Of a stretch of 64,000 nt of DNA, positions 11,401-23,054 are shown one piece after another. Source of the stretch: Sepioteuthis lessoniana (taxonomy: Eukaryota; Mollusca; Cephalopoda; Myopsida; Loliginidae); contig OY757934.1 in assembly GCA_963585895.1 (NCBI GenBank), positions 36,601,356 through 36,665,355 of the forward strand, in the 5' to 3' direction. Within the stretch, counting starts at the first letter, position 1; the number at the start of each line of letters is the position of its first letter. The translations under genes were made by a program, and so were the position numbers. Below the pieces are notes generated by a model that ran no database searches, was not told the DNA's origin, and worked only from the letters and a program-made list of their open reading frames with translations.

Positions 11401-12639
11401 ACTAGTCAGAATTTTCTGTTCTCTTTTTCATCCCTCATCCATACCACAAACAATATCACAAATACCAATATCAAGATATCATTCTTGTATTTCTCAGCAT
11501 AATATATGTTGGAATTAACATTGTCTTGGTCATGGAGTTCATAAGTAATATATTTTTCTTATGCAAAGAGAAAGACAACATGAAACCTTCTTTTCTCAAC
11601 TGAGACTGTCCTAAGAATACTTGTCTCATCTAAAGGAATATATAGATACCAACTCTTTGTCAGTCTGTTGCTTCAATATTTTTCAAGGAGAATTACTTCA
11701 GTCACTTTTTCTTTTTAGTACTGACTCTTTCACTATAGATGAGTTTTCAGAACTCAGAGCCAACTACCAAAAGTAAAAGTATATTTTCTTCATTAAATGC
11801 TGTTATGCTTTAATGCAAGTGTCTTTTATTATCTCCATAACAATTTTATTACAAAATTTGTGGCATGTAAAGATATTATCAGCTGCTTTTGTAAACATCA
11901 GTTTATGACAAATAGGATACAATAGTCACCTGATTCATAAGTGACACTGTAAACAGGGATGTTTATATTTAGATGGAGTTTTGAAACTCAAAATCAAAAT
12001 ATTCCCAAACCATGATTCACAATGTAAATTAAATGATAGCTTTCACAGGAAATATGTATATGTGGGCTTACAGATTTATTTGAGAGTTATTGTTAAATGA
12101 AAGAAGTTGCAAAAAAAAATTAGGGAAATTGGCTTTAGCTTAGAAGACAGAATAGTTGAAAAACCAGAAAGAGGATAGAGTCTCAAATACAAAATATCAA
12201 TCAAACATTGCATGTCAATTCCGATTAACTTGTGACTCTAGAAATTCCACTTTTTCAACAGCCTCACAAAGAAATTTGAAAGAAATAAACAATGGAGAGT
12301 CTAATGTTTAAGAAGCTAGTTGTGCTGTTGATTTGCTTCTCCCATAAGACAATCACACCACAGTTTATTTATTTCTCCAGAAAAGAAAGTTTGCAGAATA
12401 GTTATTCTACAATAATTCCATCAAGACTATGTAAAACTTGGTAGCAAAAACTTCTATTCTTTAGAAGACATCTTGGAATGTATTTCTCGAATGAGATACA
12501 TTTTAAGAATTTGTCTTGGGGGTAAATCTCCTAAAAACTTATACTATGACTATGATTAAAAAAAACTCAAAACAAACTCCAATTCAAACATGACTATTAG
12601 CTACCATTTTGTTCTTATGTAGTCATTTACTAAATCTAG
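11401..12639. other. Anonymous AT-rich DNA
   Basis: I see no recognisable gene or element. Confidence 0.4.
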
Positions 12640-12716
12640 CTTCATTTTAGCATATCAATAGAAGTATGAAGCACCTAGTGAGAATCAAACTTAATAATGA
12701 TGATCTGCTAGACCAG
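12640..12716 (+). mobile_element. Repeat G fragment
   Basis: It contains 'agaagtatgaagcacctagt' followed by 'gagaatcaaacttaataatg', parallel to the copy at 13160-13245. Short and diverged. Confidence 0.4.
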
Positions 12717-13159
12717 TGGCCTCTAAAATCTTTTTCATCAAATGAAACCCAAATATTACTGAGAGAATTGATTGTTGAAAAACATATTTTTCTTTATTAA
12801 AATGCTCCACTATTTTATGAAAGAATAAAAGATTTGTACAGAATCCTTTAGAATCTCCACTTTAGAACTTTCATTGATGAAACAACAAGAGTCTGGAGAT
12901 TTTTGCAAGAGAAGAAATTGTTTGACATTTTTTATGCAATATGATCAATTTTGATCAAGCTTCCCTGTCAAACTTTTCTGACAAACCAGCCAGAATCCTC
13001 TTTTCTTTTTCTAAATCTAAAAACTAGAAAACGATTATTAGAGAATTGAATATTTATTAAGCGTTTTATAATTCTGACCTTGGACCACAACTAAACTTAG
13101 TCTAGTCAATAACTATTCATTCACTGCCACCATTTTTGATGGTACTGGTAAACTTGTAA

Positions 13160-13245
13160 ATATCTAACAACCTTAGCTTTGTTTGACACAAGGCCAGAAG
13201 TATGGGGTACTCAGTGAGAACCAAATTCACTCACAATGATCCGTA
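13160..13245 (+). mobile_element. Repeat G, best copy
   Basis: It reads 'gctttgtttgacacaaggcc', then 'agaagtatggggtactcagt' and 'gagaaccaaattcactca'. The last part resembles a B-box context. It is the clearest member of this family in the window and the main hint of a mollusc or cephalopod origin. Confidence 0.5.
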
Positions 13246-13620
13246 AGCTTAGCACTCAAAACATTGCATAGTGTTGCTGAAAAGGAAAACTGTAAGTTAA
13301 AACAGTTAAAGAGAAATAGGGAGGCAACTAAAACCAAAATAAAACTTGAAACTCCACAGACGTATGTAAATGTCATTATTCAATGCCTTGTGGCTCTGTT
13401 AGCAGACAATTCTGAAAATCTGTACGAAAGAAGATCCTCTTTGGAAGTGTAACAGTCTTAGAAAAATAAATGATTGTGGTGAACATTGTAACAAAGAAAG
13501 ATATTTTCTTTGATATTCTTATTCATTAGTAGATGGATACAGCCCAAAAATTGTCTTAGTGCATAGAACATAAGAAAGATGATATCATAAATGTCATAAT
13601 TTATATTATTGGTTATAAAA

Positions 13621-13866
13621 GTTGGCGACCTTAGTCAAGGATGACCCAAAGGCTCCCTTTTCAATAGCTACTACACTGAGGGGTAGTGGAGGGTGCTACT
13701 CCATTCCTTGGATTGCTCCACTTTACCCCTACCTTATAATGCTGAGTGTTAAGCAAGGCAGCATCAAGTACCATTTTTTGAGTCTTTGGTATGACACAAT
13801 CTGGGATTGAACCCCAGTCTCTCGGATCATTGGTGAACACTCTACTCATTAGGCTAATGGCCAGGT
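13621..13866 (-). mobile_element. SINE-C, full-length copy
   Basis: This is a complete minus-strand SINE-C of about 246 bp. The tRNA-like head is at 13800-13866 (B-box as 'gggattgaacccc' on plus; A-box region as 'cattaggctaatggcc'). The body includes 'tgagtctttggtatgac' and 'caaggcagcatcaagtacca', and the 3' end is 'ttggcgaccttagtcaagga' at 13622. It lies directly beside the palindromic MITE that starts near 13878. Confidence 0.8.
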
Positions 13867-13877
13867 CATAAATAAGT

Positions 13878-15520
13878 ATAAATCTAATATTTTTATATAA
13901 AAAGTTAATTTTCTTCGAAATCAAAGATAGAATTTTTTAAAACCATTATACAATCAAAATAAATATTATTAGGTATCATTTATTACCAAATTCAGCAGCT
14001 CTGAAACTCTAAATAAAAAAAGTGCATAAATATACACTACCAATCGAAAGTATTTGGCCACCCTCAAAAGTTTTTATTTCTCATCCTGAAAGTGTTATTT
14101 TTAATGTAATAAGTTAAGCACCACAATGGTTTTATTTATTATATTAAATACAAGTCTTCCTGAGCCACATTAAATACAAATGAAACCAAAAAAACACAAA
14201 AAACTTCTTAAACTTTTGATTCATCAAAATAATACCCTTTGGCCACTGCTTCACAGACTCTCTGCATTCTTTCCACCAAAGACTGGTGGTTTACTGAAGA
14301 TAGTTCTGCCCAGCTTTCCTGGAAGAGTTGCCAGAAGTGAGCCACATGTGTGGATTGCTTAACTCTGACTTTTCGATCAAGTTCATCCTACACCAGTTCG
14401 ATAGGATTTAAGTCCACTGATTGCACTGGCCGAGACATCAGTTGAAGACTGTGCTGTTTCTCTTTGCTTTTAATGTACTTCTAGCAGAGTTTACTAGTAT
14501 GCTTTGGGTCATTATCTTGCATGAGAACAAATCCATGACCCACAAGCCGCATTCCAAATGGGATTGCATAATGCTGCAGTATGCTGTGATAGCCTGTCTG
14601 ATTCAATTTACCCATCACCTGCAGTTAGCTAATCTCCAACTTTACAATTGGCAAAAGCCCCTTTCACCATAACAGAACCTCCTCCATGCTTTATGGTTGG
14701 TATGATTCAGGGGGCTGCATCTCTTTCACCAACTCTTTACTACATATAGACCCTCCTATTTGACCCAAAGATTTCGAACATTGATCTGTCAGTCCAAAAG
14801 ATTTTATTCCACTGCTCTGTTTTCCAATGTTTGTGCACCTTGGCCCACTGAAGCCTTTTGAAATTGTTTTGCTTCTTCAACAGTGGTTTCTTGACAGGAA
14901 TTCTGCCATGTAGGTCCGCTTCACAGAGTCTTCTCCTCACAGTAGATGTAGATATTTTTTTGCAACATTGGTTCAGTTGTGCAGTGATTTTTAGAGCAGT
15001 CAGCCTTTTGTCACATAAGATAACATTGTCCTCTGCATAGGTAAAACAAGTAGTATTTAGCAATCAGTAATTCAACACAATATAGTCTAATGTGAGTTCA
15101 AAATGGTGTTATAATGTAACTTTTGGCAAACATTTTATTCATGCTTAGTACTAAAGAAGAAAAATGCCTTGAAACTAATTTTTCTGTTTATACTTTGGTC
15201 AAAGTTACTGAGGAAGACTTGTATTTAGTATAATAGATAAAACCATTGTGGTGCTTAACTTGTTTCATTAAAGATAACACTTTTAGGATGAGAAATACAA
15301 ACTTTTGAGTGTAGCCAAATATTTTTGAGTAGTAGTTTATATGAGTTGAAGGTGGATTTATTTTTTGACTCTTGCAAATTCATATTTTAGTTACAAAGCG
15401 TTTGATTATAAATAATACTTAAAAATGTGTTTTGGTTTTGTAATGTTCCATGAGAAATAATAAAATTCTGGTAATATTGGCTTTGATGAAAATTAACTTT
15501 TTTATTTAAAGAATTAGTAG
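13878..15520. mobile_element. Palindromic MITE P, split by a Tc1 transposon
   Basis: The left arm (13878-14034) and right arm (15340-15520) are inverted complements of each other. Both carry the P signature: 'gttaattttc', a 'gataccaggattttaataa'-like part, and 'ttatttattaccaaa' with 'cagcattgaaactct'-like sequence. The Tc1 element at 14035-15337 sits between them, so P was there first. Other P copies are at 16640-16810, 17835-18745, 28080-28900 and 38058-38270. Confidence 0.7.
14035..15337 (-). mobile_element. Tc1-type transposon with decayed transposase
   Basis: A 1303-bp element is flanked by TA on both sides (14033-14034 and 15338-15339), with long terminal inverted repeats of about 130 bp (14035-14165 and 15207-15337). 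The minus strand encodes a Tc1 transposase: a second HTH-like part (STSTVRRRLCEADLHG), the first catalytic Asp in 'KIFWTDRSMF', the second in 'LMQDNDPKHTSK', and the Glu region 'SVDLNPIELV' near 14400. The frame is open only over 14740-15063. Downstream it has in-frame stops after RRVYM, including a double stop, and another in the DND-E interval. The N-terminal HTH is not recognisable. It cannot make an active enzyme. Confidence 0.9.
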
Positions 15521-16390
15521 GGGCATGTACCATATCAATTTCTTGGCAATATAGTGATTTGTTTGATTGTGCCGTCTGAAAAGCATTTAAATCAACAGGG
15601 ACAAGTGGAAGTTTTTAGGTGTATAAGCAAAGATAACAGACATACGTATGTATATGAAAGAGATAAAAAATGAAGGTATAAATTCGTAAAATAGATTAAA
15701 TTACTTATAGATAGAATAAGATATGATTCGATTCAGATGGATGGGAATTGAAAGATCTCTTTGAAGAGAATATAACTGATATGTTGTTAGGAAGGGAATA
15801 TTTTTTCCCTTTTTGAATTAGAGTTGTCTATAAGCAGACACCTTAATAAATAACTTCTCCTTTTTTCACCATCATAATCAGCAGCAACCATTTTGAGTTA
15901 AAGGTTTTGCAAAAGCCTTTCCCAATTCCTTCCTTGACAACCTTGATTGTACTAGCCTCTGCCATGTCCCACAGGAAACTCAAATATCTCATTTATCTCA
16001 TATCTACATCTTCTATCAGATCTTTTCTTATTAACCTTGTTATTTCTTAGACACCATTTTATTAACTTTTTTACATCATCTGTTATCTTTCCTTGCTATG
16101 GATCTTGCTCACTTCCATTTTTGTTGTTTAATAACTACTATGATATCTTGTTTTGCAGTTTAATTCATGTTCATCTCTTTTTATCCTTTACAGTTATTTC
16201 TAGTCTTGTCTTTACCAGTGATCTCTTTTTTCTAGTGATTTTGTTAATTTCCACAATTTACGACCACAGGTCAAAGCTAGCATTATACAGTGATTTCATG
16301 CTTTAAGCATATTGGTAAGTTGCCTTTCATTCTGTCTTTATTTTTACTTCATTCATTCCTTCCACTTTATCAATGTACAGTATTGGGGTG
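15521..16390. other. Anonymous AT-rich DNA
   Basis: No element is recognised. The pyrimidine-rich plus-strand frame at 16037-16306 is hydrophobic by composition and is not a convincing gene. Confidence 0.4.
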
Positions 16391-16590
16391 GGGGGGTCCT
16401 TGTGGCGTAATGGTTAAAGCGCTGGACAATGGAATTGTAGTAAGCGAGTTTGAACTCCAGTTGTGCTATTATGTTCACTTTCAGACAGATACCTTTGGGA
16501 AAGGTATGAACTCCCTTATCCTTCCAGTAATGGGTTAAATAGTACCTTTACTATTCTTCTAGAAGGATGGATTTGGCATGCCACCAAATG
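16391..16590 (+). mobile_element. SINE-A (tRNA-derived)
   Basis: The head reads 'gtggcgtaatggttaaagcg' (A-box) and 'gagtttgaactcc' (B-box) about 40 bp later. The body has 'tttgggaaaggtatgaac' and 'atgggttaaatagtacc', and the 3' tail begins 'ggatggatttggcat'. It is the best-preserved A head in the window. It lacks a tRNA acceptor stem, so it is not a tRNA gene. Confidence 0.85.
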
Positions 16591-16639
16591 AACAAACAAT
16601 CCTAAAACAAATATACAGTATTATCCAAAACATTACTAA

Positions 16640-16810
16640 CAATTTTTAATACATTTTTTTCTCAATCAAAACAACCAGGATTTTATTATTTCTGCTTAAA
16701 CAATCAAAATGGATATTAATAGATCTTACTTATTATCAAAATCTACAGCATTGAAACTGTTTAACTAAGAATAAAATTGCATCAATACATTTAATTGTAA
16801 TAATTGATAT
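16640..16810. mobile_element. MITE P, single arm
   Basis: Only one arm of the palindromic MITE is visible: 'ccaggattttattatttctg', 'caatcaaaatggatatta' and 'ctacagcattgaaactg'. No matching inverted arm follows. Confidence 0.55.
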
Positions 16811-16849
16811 CACTGAAAAACATTGAATTGCCCTGTTAGCAGGGCTTGA

Positions 16850-17221
16850 AATATAATAACTGTATCCCTTGCAGAAGGGTTAGAACCGCCACACACATAC
16901 TAAAAAAGTGGGGTACTGAGTATGACACTAAACTGTATTTGATGGAGGGGCTCCAATTCTGGAGATATGAGGTTGGTGAAGTACGTCTTCATTGCTATCA
17001 CTTCCAGGTCTGATCTTGCCTGTTATGGTTCAATCTAGGGGCCAAATAGATCTGTTTAATAATTATTCATATTCAAAAGGACCCTGCGTAAAAATCTTCT
17101 TAAGGAAAACCACACAAAATATGTAAATATGAATGTACAACGAATTTGATCCTTAACCTCTCAGCATGAAATAACCCCAGGGAATTTGACATGCCTTTAA
17201 AATCAGTCAATCAATTAATCA
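16850..17221 (+). mobile_element. Composite repeat B
   Basis: The head contains 'gagtatgacactaaactgta', 'ggctccaattctggagat' and 'atcacttccaggtctg'. A linker follows (17060-17150) that shares 'aaccacacaaaatatg'-like sequence with the copy at 26755-27018. The tail is 'gaatttgacatgcctttaaa'. The linker differs from the 45-bp type, so it marks a subfamily. Confidence 0.7.
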
Positions 17222-17514
17222 TTCCCTTAAAAACATTGACTATGTCATTGACTTTGATTAAACCATCCAAAAGATATAGACAAGAAAAACTCAAAGATAC
17301 ATTTAAAGAAATGATAGGACAGAATCAAAGGCAAACCTCTCTTACAAACAAATGCCTTGGACATGCAACATCATATAATTTGACTAGTTTAGGTGTTATT
17401 TGATCTTGTATTCAAGAGAGTTTGCAGAAGTAGAAGATAATTGATTAGTTTGATACTTACAAAAGTAAGACAGTTGAAAAGAAGAGAAAAGATATGAATA
17501 ATAGAAGAAAGTTA

Positions 17515-17795
17515 AGTTATTATTCATATTTTATTTTTTAGTAATTGAACTTTTTTTCTCATCTATGTCCAGTTTATTTCATGATGTTTCAACTACATAT
17601 ACTTCTGCCTTCTTCAGATGGTGTTGGAGTTATTTATATGTAAATTCTAATAGACATTGGATACCAGCAGCCACTAGGTGAAAAAATCCAACACCACCAG
17701 AAGAAAGCTGAAACATCCTAAAGAAAGAAAAACATAGATAAGGAAAATAGTTCAATTACAAGAAAAAAAGAACATGAATAAAAATACCCTGTCCA
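17515..17795. repeat. Foldback element, ~110-bp arms
   Basis: The left arm (about 17515-17640) contains 'tagtaattgaac', 'ctcatctatg', 'gatgtttcaac' and 'cttcttcagatggtgttgga'. The right arm (about 17680-17795) is its inverted complement ('caacaccaccagaagaaagc', 'tagataaggaaaatagttca'). The arms are imperfect. The motif 'gaagaaggc..gaaa' also occurs in the SINE-E tails, so this may be a relative. Confidence 0.65.
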
Positions 17796-17834
17796 ACAAA
17801 ACACAGACTAGACACAATTATTATAATATTGACT

Positions 17835-18745
17835 ATAGATAAATACACCTCTTGTAATAGTTTATAAAATGTTAATTTTCTTCTAAAGCATATGTTATAT
17901 TCTCATGTGCCGTATCATAACAACACAATAATAAACAGACACAGGAGGACTTCTTTTACAAAATATACCTCTCACTTTATTGCAAGGGTTCGAAAAGGGT
18001 TACTCAAGGTTTGTGTGTGAGAAGGAGCTGGAGACCGAACATAAACTGTAATATTTTGACCTTCACTCTTATGGCCGTCAATGTTGTGTCTTTCTCGTTC
18101 TCCTCATGCTCAACCGGAGGCCCTGGGGTCCACTCTGCTGGGTGCTGGCTTTCTTTACTGCATCTTATCAGCATCTTCTCTGGACCCCAATTCAATCAGG
18201 GCTCCTGAGGGCCCCTTCGGCCGGGTGTGGCTTTCCCTACCACAACTCGTCTATCTCCATCTCCAACTCTACTGCAACTGGAACTCGAACTCAACTGTGT
18301 TATATAATAGTTCAACGCCCACTCGATCGCCCACTTGATCTTTGAAATCGCAAGTTTAATCGTCCTCAAGCGAAAATAACTGTCATGCAGTTCAGAGGTC
18401 ACTCTCTTCCGGTGTGTCAGTCTATGAGAGTATCATGGGAATCTTTTACCTCGTCCCATTTCATCAGCCAATTTCCGCCCACGCGATTTCCTCTCATAAC
18501 TGCCATTAGAATGTGTCACTTCCTTCCGGTGCATCACGTTGGAATGGCATTTTTGGCCGGGTCAAAGGTCAAAATATAACACATAGATACCAGGATTTTA
18601 CAATTACTTGTGGAACAATATAGAAGCTACAATGACATTATTAAGTATTGCTAATTAACAAAATCCCCAGCACTGAAACTCTGTAATCAAAAATTAAACT
18701 GCATAAATTTATATAAGAGGTGTACTTATTTTTGAACTGCTACAT
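17835..18745. mobile_element. MITE P, split by a solo LTR
   Basis: P sequence at 17835-17892 ('aatgttaattttcttctaaa') resumes at 18586 ('gataccaggattttacaatt') through 'aggtgtacttatttttgaac' near 18720. The LTR at 17893-18581 interrupts it cleanly with a 4-bp duplication. The second arm is missing beyond 18745. Confidence 0.7.
17893..18581 (-). mobile_element. Solo LTR of an LTR retrotransposon (fossil)
   Basis: This 689-bp segment starts TGTTATAT, ends ATATAACA and is flanked by the 4-bp duplication cata (17889-17892 and 18582-18585). Positions 18060-18560 are GC-rich against the background. A polyadenylation-like signal (ctttattgc on plus, 17972) suggests minus orientation. Two inner pieces share 'cttccggtg' (near 18405 and 18520). 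It is related to the LTR at 6694-7220. No internal region is attached. Confidence 0.75.
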
Positions 18746-18954
18746 ATTCAGATTTTTGTGCATGAGTTTAAAAAATTAGTACAAAAAATAGAAAGAATGA
18801 AAAGAAAAGGAAGAAATGGAAAAATAATTCAGGAATACTATAATAGAACAAGATAGGAAAGTAACAAGTGAGAAAAATCTTCAATGACAATGAGGTTGAA
18901 AATGTAGAGAGGATAACAAAAAAATAGAGAAAGAAAAAGATAAAAAGTAAAGTG

Positions 18955-19535
18955 TATAATGGGCCAGTAAAAAATGAAGTAATTCCTTGGCGGTTAAAAA
19001 ATGATGTAAATCATGAACTGGTAAAAAAGGAAGCATATATGGTCTGGTAAAAAATGAAGTAAATCATGGGCTGATAAAAAAATGATGTAAATTCTGGGTG
19101 GGTAAAAAATGAAGTAAATCATGGTCTGGTAAAAAATGAAGTATATAATTGGCTGGTAAAAAATGAAGTAAATCATGGGCTGGTAAAAAATGAAGTAAAT
19201 TATGGGCGGGTAAAAAATGAAGTAAATCATGGTCTGGTAAAAAATGAAGTATATAATTGGCTGGTAAAAAATGAAGTAAATTATGGGCTGGTAAGAAATG
19301 AGGTATATCATGGGCAGGTAAAAAAATGAAGTATATAATGGGCTGGTAAAAAATGAAGTGTATCATGGCTGGTAAAAAATGAAGTAAATCATGGTCTGGT
19401 AAAAAATGAAGTAAATTATGTGCTAGTAAAAATGCAGTAAATTATGGGCAGATAAAAAATGAAGTATATAATGGGCTGGTAAAAAATGAAGTAAATCATA
19501 GAGTGGTAAAATGAAGTAAATCATGGGCTGGTAAG
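18955..19535. repeat. Tandem array, 27-bp unit
   Basis: About 21 copies of a roughly 27-bp unit, 'ctggtaaaaaatgaagtaaa' followed by 'tcatggg', are arranged head to tail with variants (taaatcatg, tatataatg, taaattatg). Frames of up to 105 residues on the minus strand are by-products of the repeat. Confidence 0.9.
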
Positions 19536-19714
19536 ATCAATGATGGAGCAAATTGATGAACAGAGTGGGAAAAGATCAATGTTTAGAGTGGATGCAGTAA
19601 TTAAATCAGCCTATCCTTGTTTGGTATAAGATCAGAAACATGGAGAACCTTGTGAGAATTTATTAATTTGCTATCCTAGCTCATTAACTTTTAAATGATA
19701 CAAAGTACCTGAAA

Positions 19715-19815
19715 AACTAAGCATAGCTCAGATTTGGCGCAAGGCCCAAAGTATAAGACACTATATGAGGATCAAATTTATTACTCCATAGTAGTTGATC
19801 TGTTATACGATCTTA
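19715..19815 (+). mobile_element. Repeat G fragment
   Basis: It contains 'agatttggcgcaaggcccaa', then 'agtataagacactatatgag' and 'gatcaaatttattactcc', parallel to 13160-13245. The copy is diverged. Confidence 0.45.
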
Positions 19816-21475
19816 TTATAAGATGCACTTAAAAGTGATTGGAAGTAATAAAAATATGAATTGTAGAATGAGAAAAAAGTGCATAAAAAAAGAATCCAAT
19901 GAATGAATGGAAAATGGAAAAATGTTTAAAAAGTTGAATAGAAGTTAATCAAATTTCATTATTCAAATAATTCAAAAAATTGTTATACATTTTTTGTTTT
20001 TAATATCTTTCAATAAGTTGTTTTTTTTTTAATTTTTAGTCTCTTTTTGATATCTTCCCACTTGTTATGTCTTTTATATTGTCTACAAATAAGGAGAGAA
20101 AAATGAATCTATTAAAAGACATAAGATACATTATAATCATATCAATGTAACTAAACATTGTAAAGATGATAACGTCAGTAGTAAATGGAGACATGCAATT
20201 CTAAAGGTAGAGAGAAGACTTCCACTCACTTTTCTCTGCATTTTTTTTTACACTTACTCCCTGATTTTTCTTTTATTTTTGTTTGCTTCATATTCGTCAG
20301 TTTAATAAAAAAAATTTTTCTCTTTTCATCATCTTTATTGATGTTGGCTTTTTTCAGTCAGCTACTTTTTCTAATTTACATTTTATTTTCTTCATTTTTA
20401 CTTCTGTTATTATCTCCTCAATGCTACTTCACTTACATTTTTTTAAAGATCTTTTTTCTCACATCTTTTTTCATTTGATAGTTGTTTTTTTTTACTGTTC
20501 TTTCATTTGTTTATTTCTCTGTTTCTTTTTTATTTGTTGGATTATATTTTTTACATTTTTATTTTTCTTATTATACAGCAATATCTTGAATAGTGCAAGT
20601 TTATTCATGTGAATTTTGATGTAGTACAATCATTTGTAATTTTGCAAAAAATGTAGACATTTGACCGTAGAGAGATGTTTAAAGACAAAAAGAAGAAAAG
20701 AATGAGGAAATCAAATTTTTTTTTGTTTATTTTTAAAATTGCAAGCAATGCTTTTTTATGTTATAATTTTTTTCGTTTGTCATACATCAAAATTGGTTTT
20801 TACTTACATGTATTAATTATGAAGAATAAGATTTTCAATTGTTTTTCCTTATTATTCCTTCTTTCTTTTCTTTTTTTTGGGGGGTGGGTGGGGGATAGAA
20901 TTAATATCATTGAAACCCATTATAATAAGACCTTGAACTACAGTTTTGAACAGAATGGACATAATTTTGGAACAAATTAACTAAACTATTCAAAGTATTG
21001 CTCTATATTTTCCTCTTTCAATCATTATCTTTCAGTTTTTGTTTTTTTCTGCTTTCTTTCTCTATAGTTTCTTTCTGTTTATTTTTCCTTCTTTTCTTCC
21101 TTCCTTCCTTCCTTTCATATTGAAAATACTGCTCCAAAAATGTTAGACTTTACACTTGAAAACATTTGACACCCTGTTGACTCTTTTGAATAGTTGAACT
21201 CTTGGCCTTTTGATACAAGGTATCAGAGATCATAAAATTTTTCCCTCAAAAAAGTAAGAAATATATTTAAACTTTGCTCTAAGGAGCAGGTGTTTTTACC
21301 AAGTTATCCTTCTCATTCCATTAAAAGAAAAGCTCTACTAAACCTTTTATGTGATGCAATCTCCCTGAGCTGCAAATTTAAAGCATATATGGCATAGTAA
21401 AATGGTCCCAGGTTAAAAGATTTGACTTACAGTATATAGTATTGCCTAAATTGGGTCTATGATACATGGTAAAAA
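19816..21475. other. AT-rich DNA with long T-rich tracts
   Basis: Positions 20220-20620 and 21000-21120 are T- and pyrimidine-rich on the plus strand and give hydrophobic Phe/Leu/Ser frames (20185-20478, 20283-20612) that I reject. A short G-rich run, 'ggggggtgggtggggg', lies at 20879-20894 and could form a quadruplex. Nothing else is recognised. Confidence 0.45.
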
Positions 21476-21477
21476 GG

Positions 21478-21610
21478 GTGACTTGCATGGTATAATGGCT
21501 AGTAAGTTAAACTAGCAGACCATTGTTAGTTAGTTCAAGTCACGCTGGATGCTTCATATTTGTACCTTTGTGCTATACTAAACTAAGCTTAATGAATGAC
21601 TATGACATGG
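21478..21610 (+). mobile_element. SINE-E head fragment
   Basis: The tRNA-like head reads 'catggtataatggctagtaa' and 'gttagttcaagtcacgctgg', followed by 'actaaactaagcttaatgaa'. It is truncated after the head; the usual 3' part with 'gatgaagat' is missing. Confidence 0.65.
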
Positions 21611-22590
21611 TAAAATAACACTTGGTCAGAAATGTCAAAGTTATGATACATATGATAAAATAATACTTAACTTAAATTGGATTTGCAATTTAAAGTAAAA
21701 TAGCACTCAGCCAGAAATATCAAGATTATGAGTGTGAAGGGTTAAAACATTTCAAAGAAATTGTAGCTCATTTACCAAACTTCTAAGATATACTGTATTT
21801 TTGATTTCAAATACTACACTACATTGATTACCGTGATAGAGTAAATGGGGAACTGATCATCAAAAGTTTCAAAGAAATAAAAAAGAATTGCAGTGAAATC
21901 CCAGAAATGTCTTTGTCAAACAAGTGAATTTTTAAGATCAGCAAACATGATGATTTTCATGTTCTACTTGGTTTCATTTTAATCAATTGAGTAGTAATAA
22001 TTTGTAAATAGTAACTTGTCAACAGGGAAATTGGTCATGACGTTTCTGTTATATAGTGGGTGGTGATATATTTGATATGTATTAAAACACTCAGATAAAA
22101 TGAAGTAATGTTTTGGTTTTTTCGTGAAATGGGGGAAGAAAGAAGCAAAAAAGTGTTGATAAATATATAAGAAGATATCATTTCCAGTGAAGTGTATAAT
22201 TCAAAATGCACTTTTGAAAGAAAGAAATTCAGTATCATTATTTATGAAAATACTTAGATGGATGAAATATTCAAGGTTAGACATATAAGGCCCAGTAGGT
22301 AATTTTCAAGAAAATATATATGAAATAAAGTTATGGGAAAAAAAGTCTTAACTTGTGTTGAGGGCAAGGTCATTTTCAGCTAGATTCTGATTTATACACA
22401 CTCTCTAAAATGATCACTCAGTTAATAACTGGACTAAAAAATGTTTTATTCTCTAAATTAGAGCCTTCTCTTAATATTGTTCTGATAAAATCTCAATGTT
22501 ATAGGCATATTTGCCTGGTTATAGTTGTATATTTAAGTACATATATTTATGTATATTATTTGTCTAAATTTCTGAGATGAAGTTTGATAA
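21611..22590. other. Anonymous AT-rich DNA
   Basis: No gene or element is recognised. Confidence 0.4.
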
Positions 22591-22591
22591 T

Positions 22592-22730
22592 TATTATTGC
22601 TTAGAATATTCAGACTATTGACCTCATCTTTATGAAAAACCTGAAGAAGGCCGAAATACATATCAGCCAAAACATTGTGAGTATAACAATAAGGACTAAG
22701 TCAACAGTTCAAATATTCTAAGTAATAACA
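22592..22730. repeat. Foldback of SINE-E 3' ends
   Basis: The arms 22592-22632 ('gcttagaatattcagactat') and about 22690-22730 ('agttcaaatattctaagtaa') are inverted complements around a loop of about 58 bp. The loop carries the SINE-E tail motifs 'ctgaagaaggccgaaata' and 'aacattgtgagtataacaat'. It resembles the longer foldback at 53984-54582. Confidence 0.65.
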
Positions 22731-22740
22731 TATATATAAA

Positions 22741-23054
22741 TTTAAGTAAGTTGGCTGGCCATAGTCAAGGGCAACCTGAAGACTCCCTTTTCAATAGCTA
22801 CTACACTGAGGATTTGGGAAGGTCACTACTCCTTTCCCTGGATTTCTCCATTTACCCTTGATCTGTACCTTATAATACTGACTGTTAAGCAAAGAGGCCT
22901 CAAGTACCACTTTTTGAGTCTTTGAAATGACTTAACCGGGGATTGAACCCCAGTCTCACAGACCATTTGCGAATCCATTCACATGATAGTTAGAGTGTTC
23001 ACCTATCAAAAAGGGAGCCTTCAGGTCACCTTCGACTACAGTCAGCCAAATTAA

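Noticed and set aside
12712-12770. hAT-like 5' end 'cagtggcctctaaaatcttt'
   Set aside because: It resembles hAT termini, but I could not find the opposite end or an 8-bp duplication.
16391-16460. Possible tRNA gene (good A and B boxes)
   Set aside because: It is the head of SINE-A. No acceptor stem pairing exists, and the same head is repeated in other copies with the SINE body attached.
18994-19366. Overlapping 100- and 105-residue frames rich in Ile, Phe and Tyr
   Set aside because: They are translations of the 27-bp tandem array in two frames.
20185-20612. Hydrophobic plus-strand frames that look like membrane proteins
   Set aside because: They come from T-rich, low-complexity DNA, overlap each other in different frames, and have no domain.
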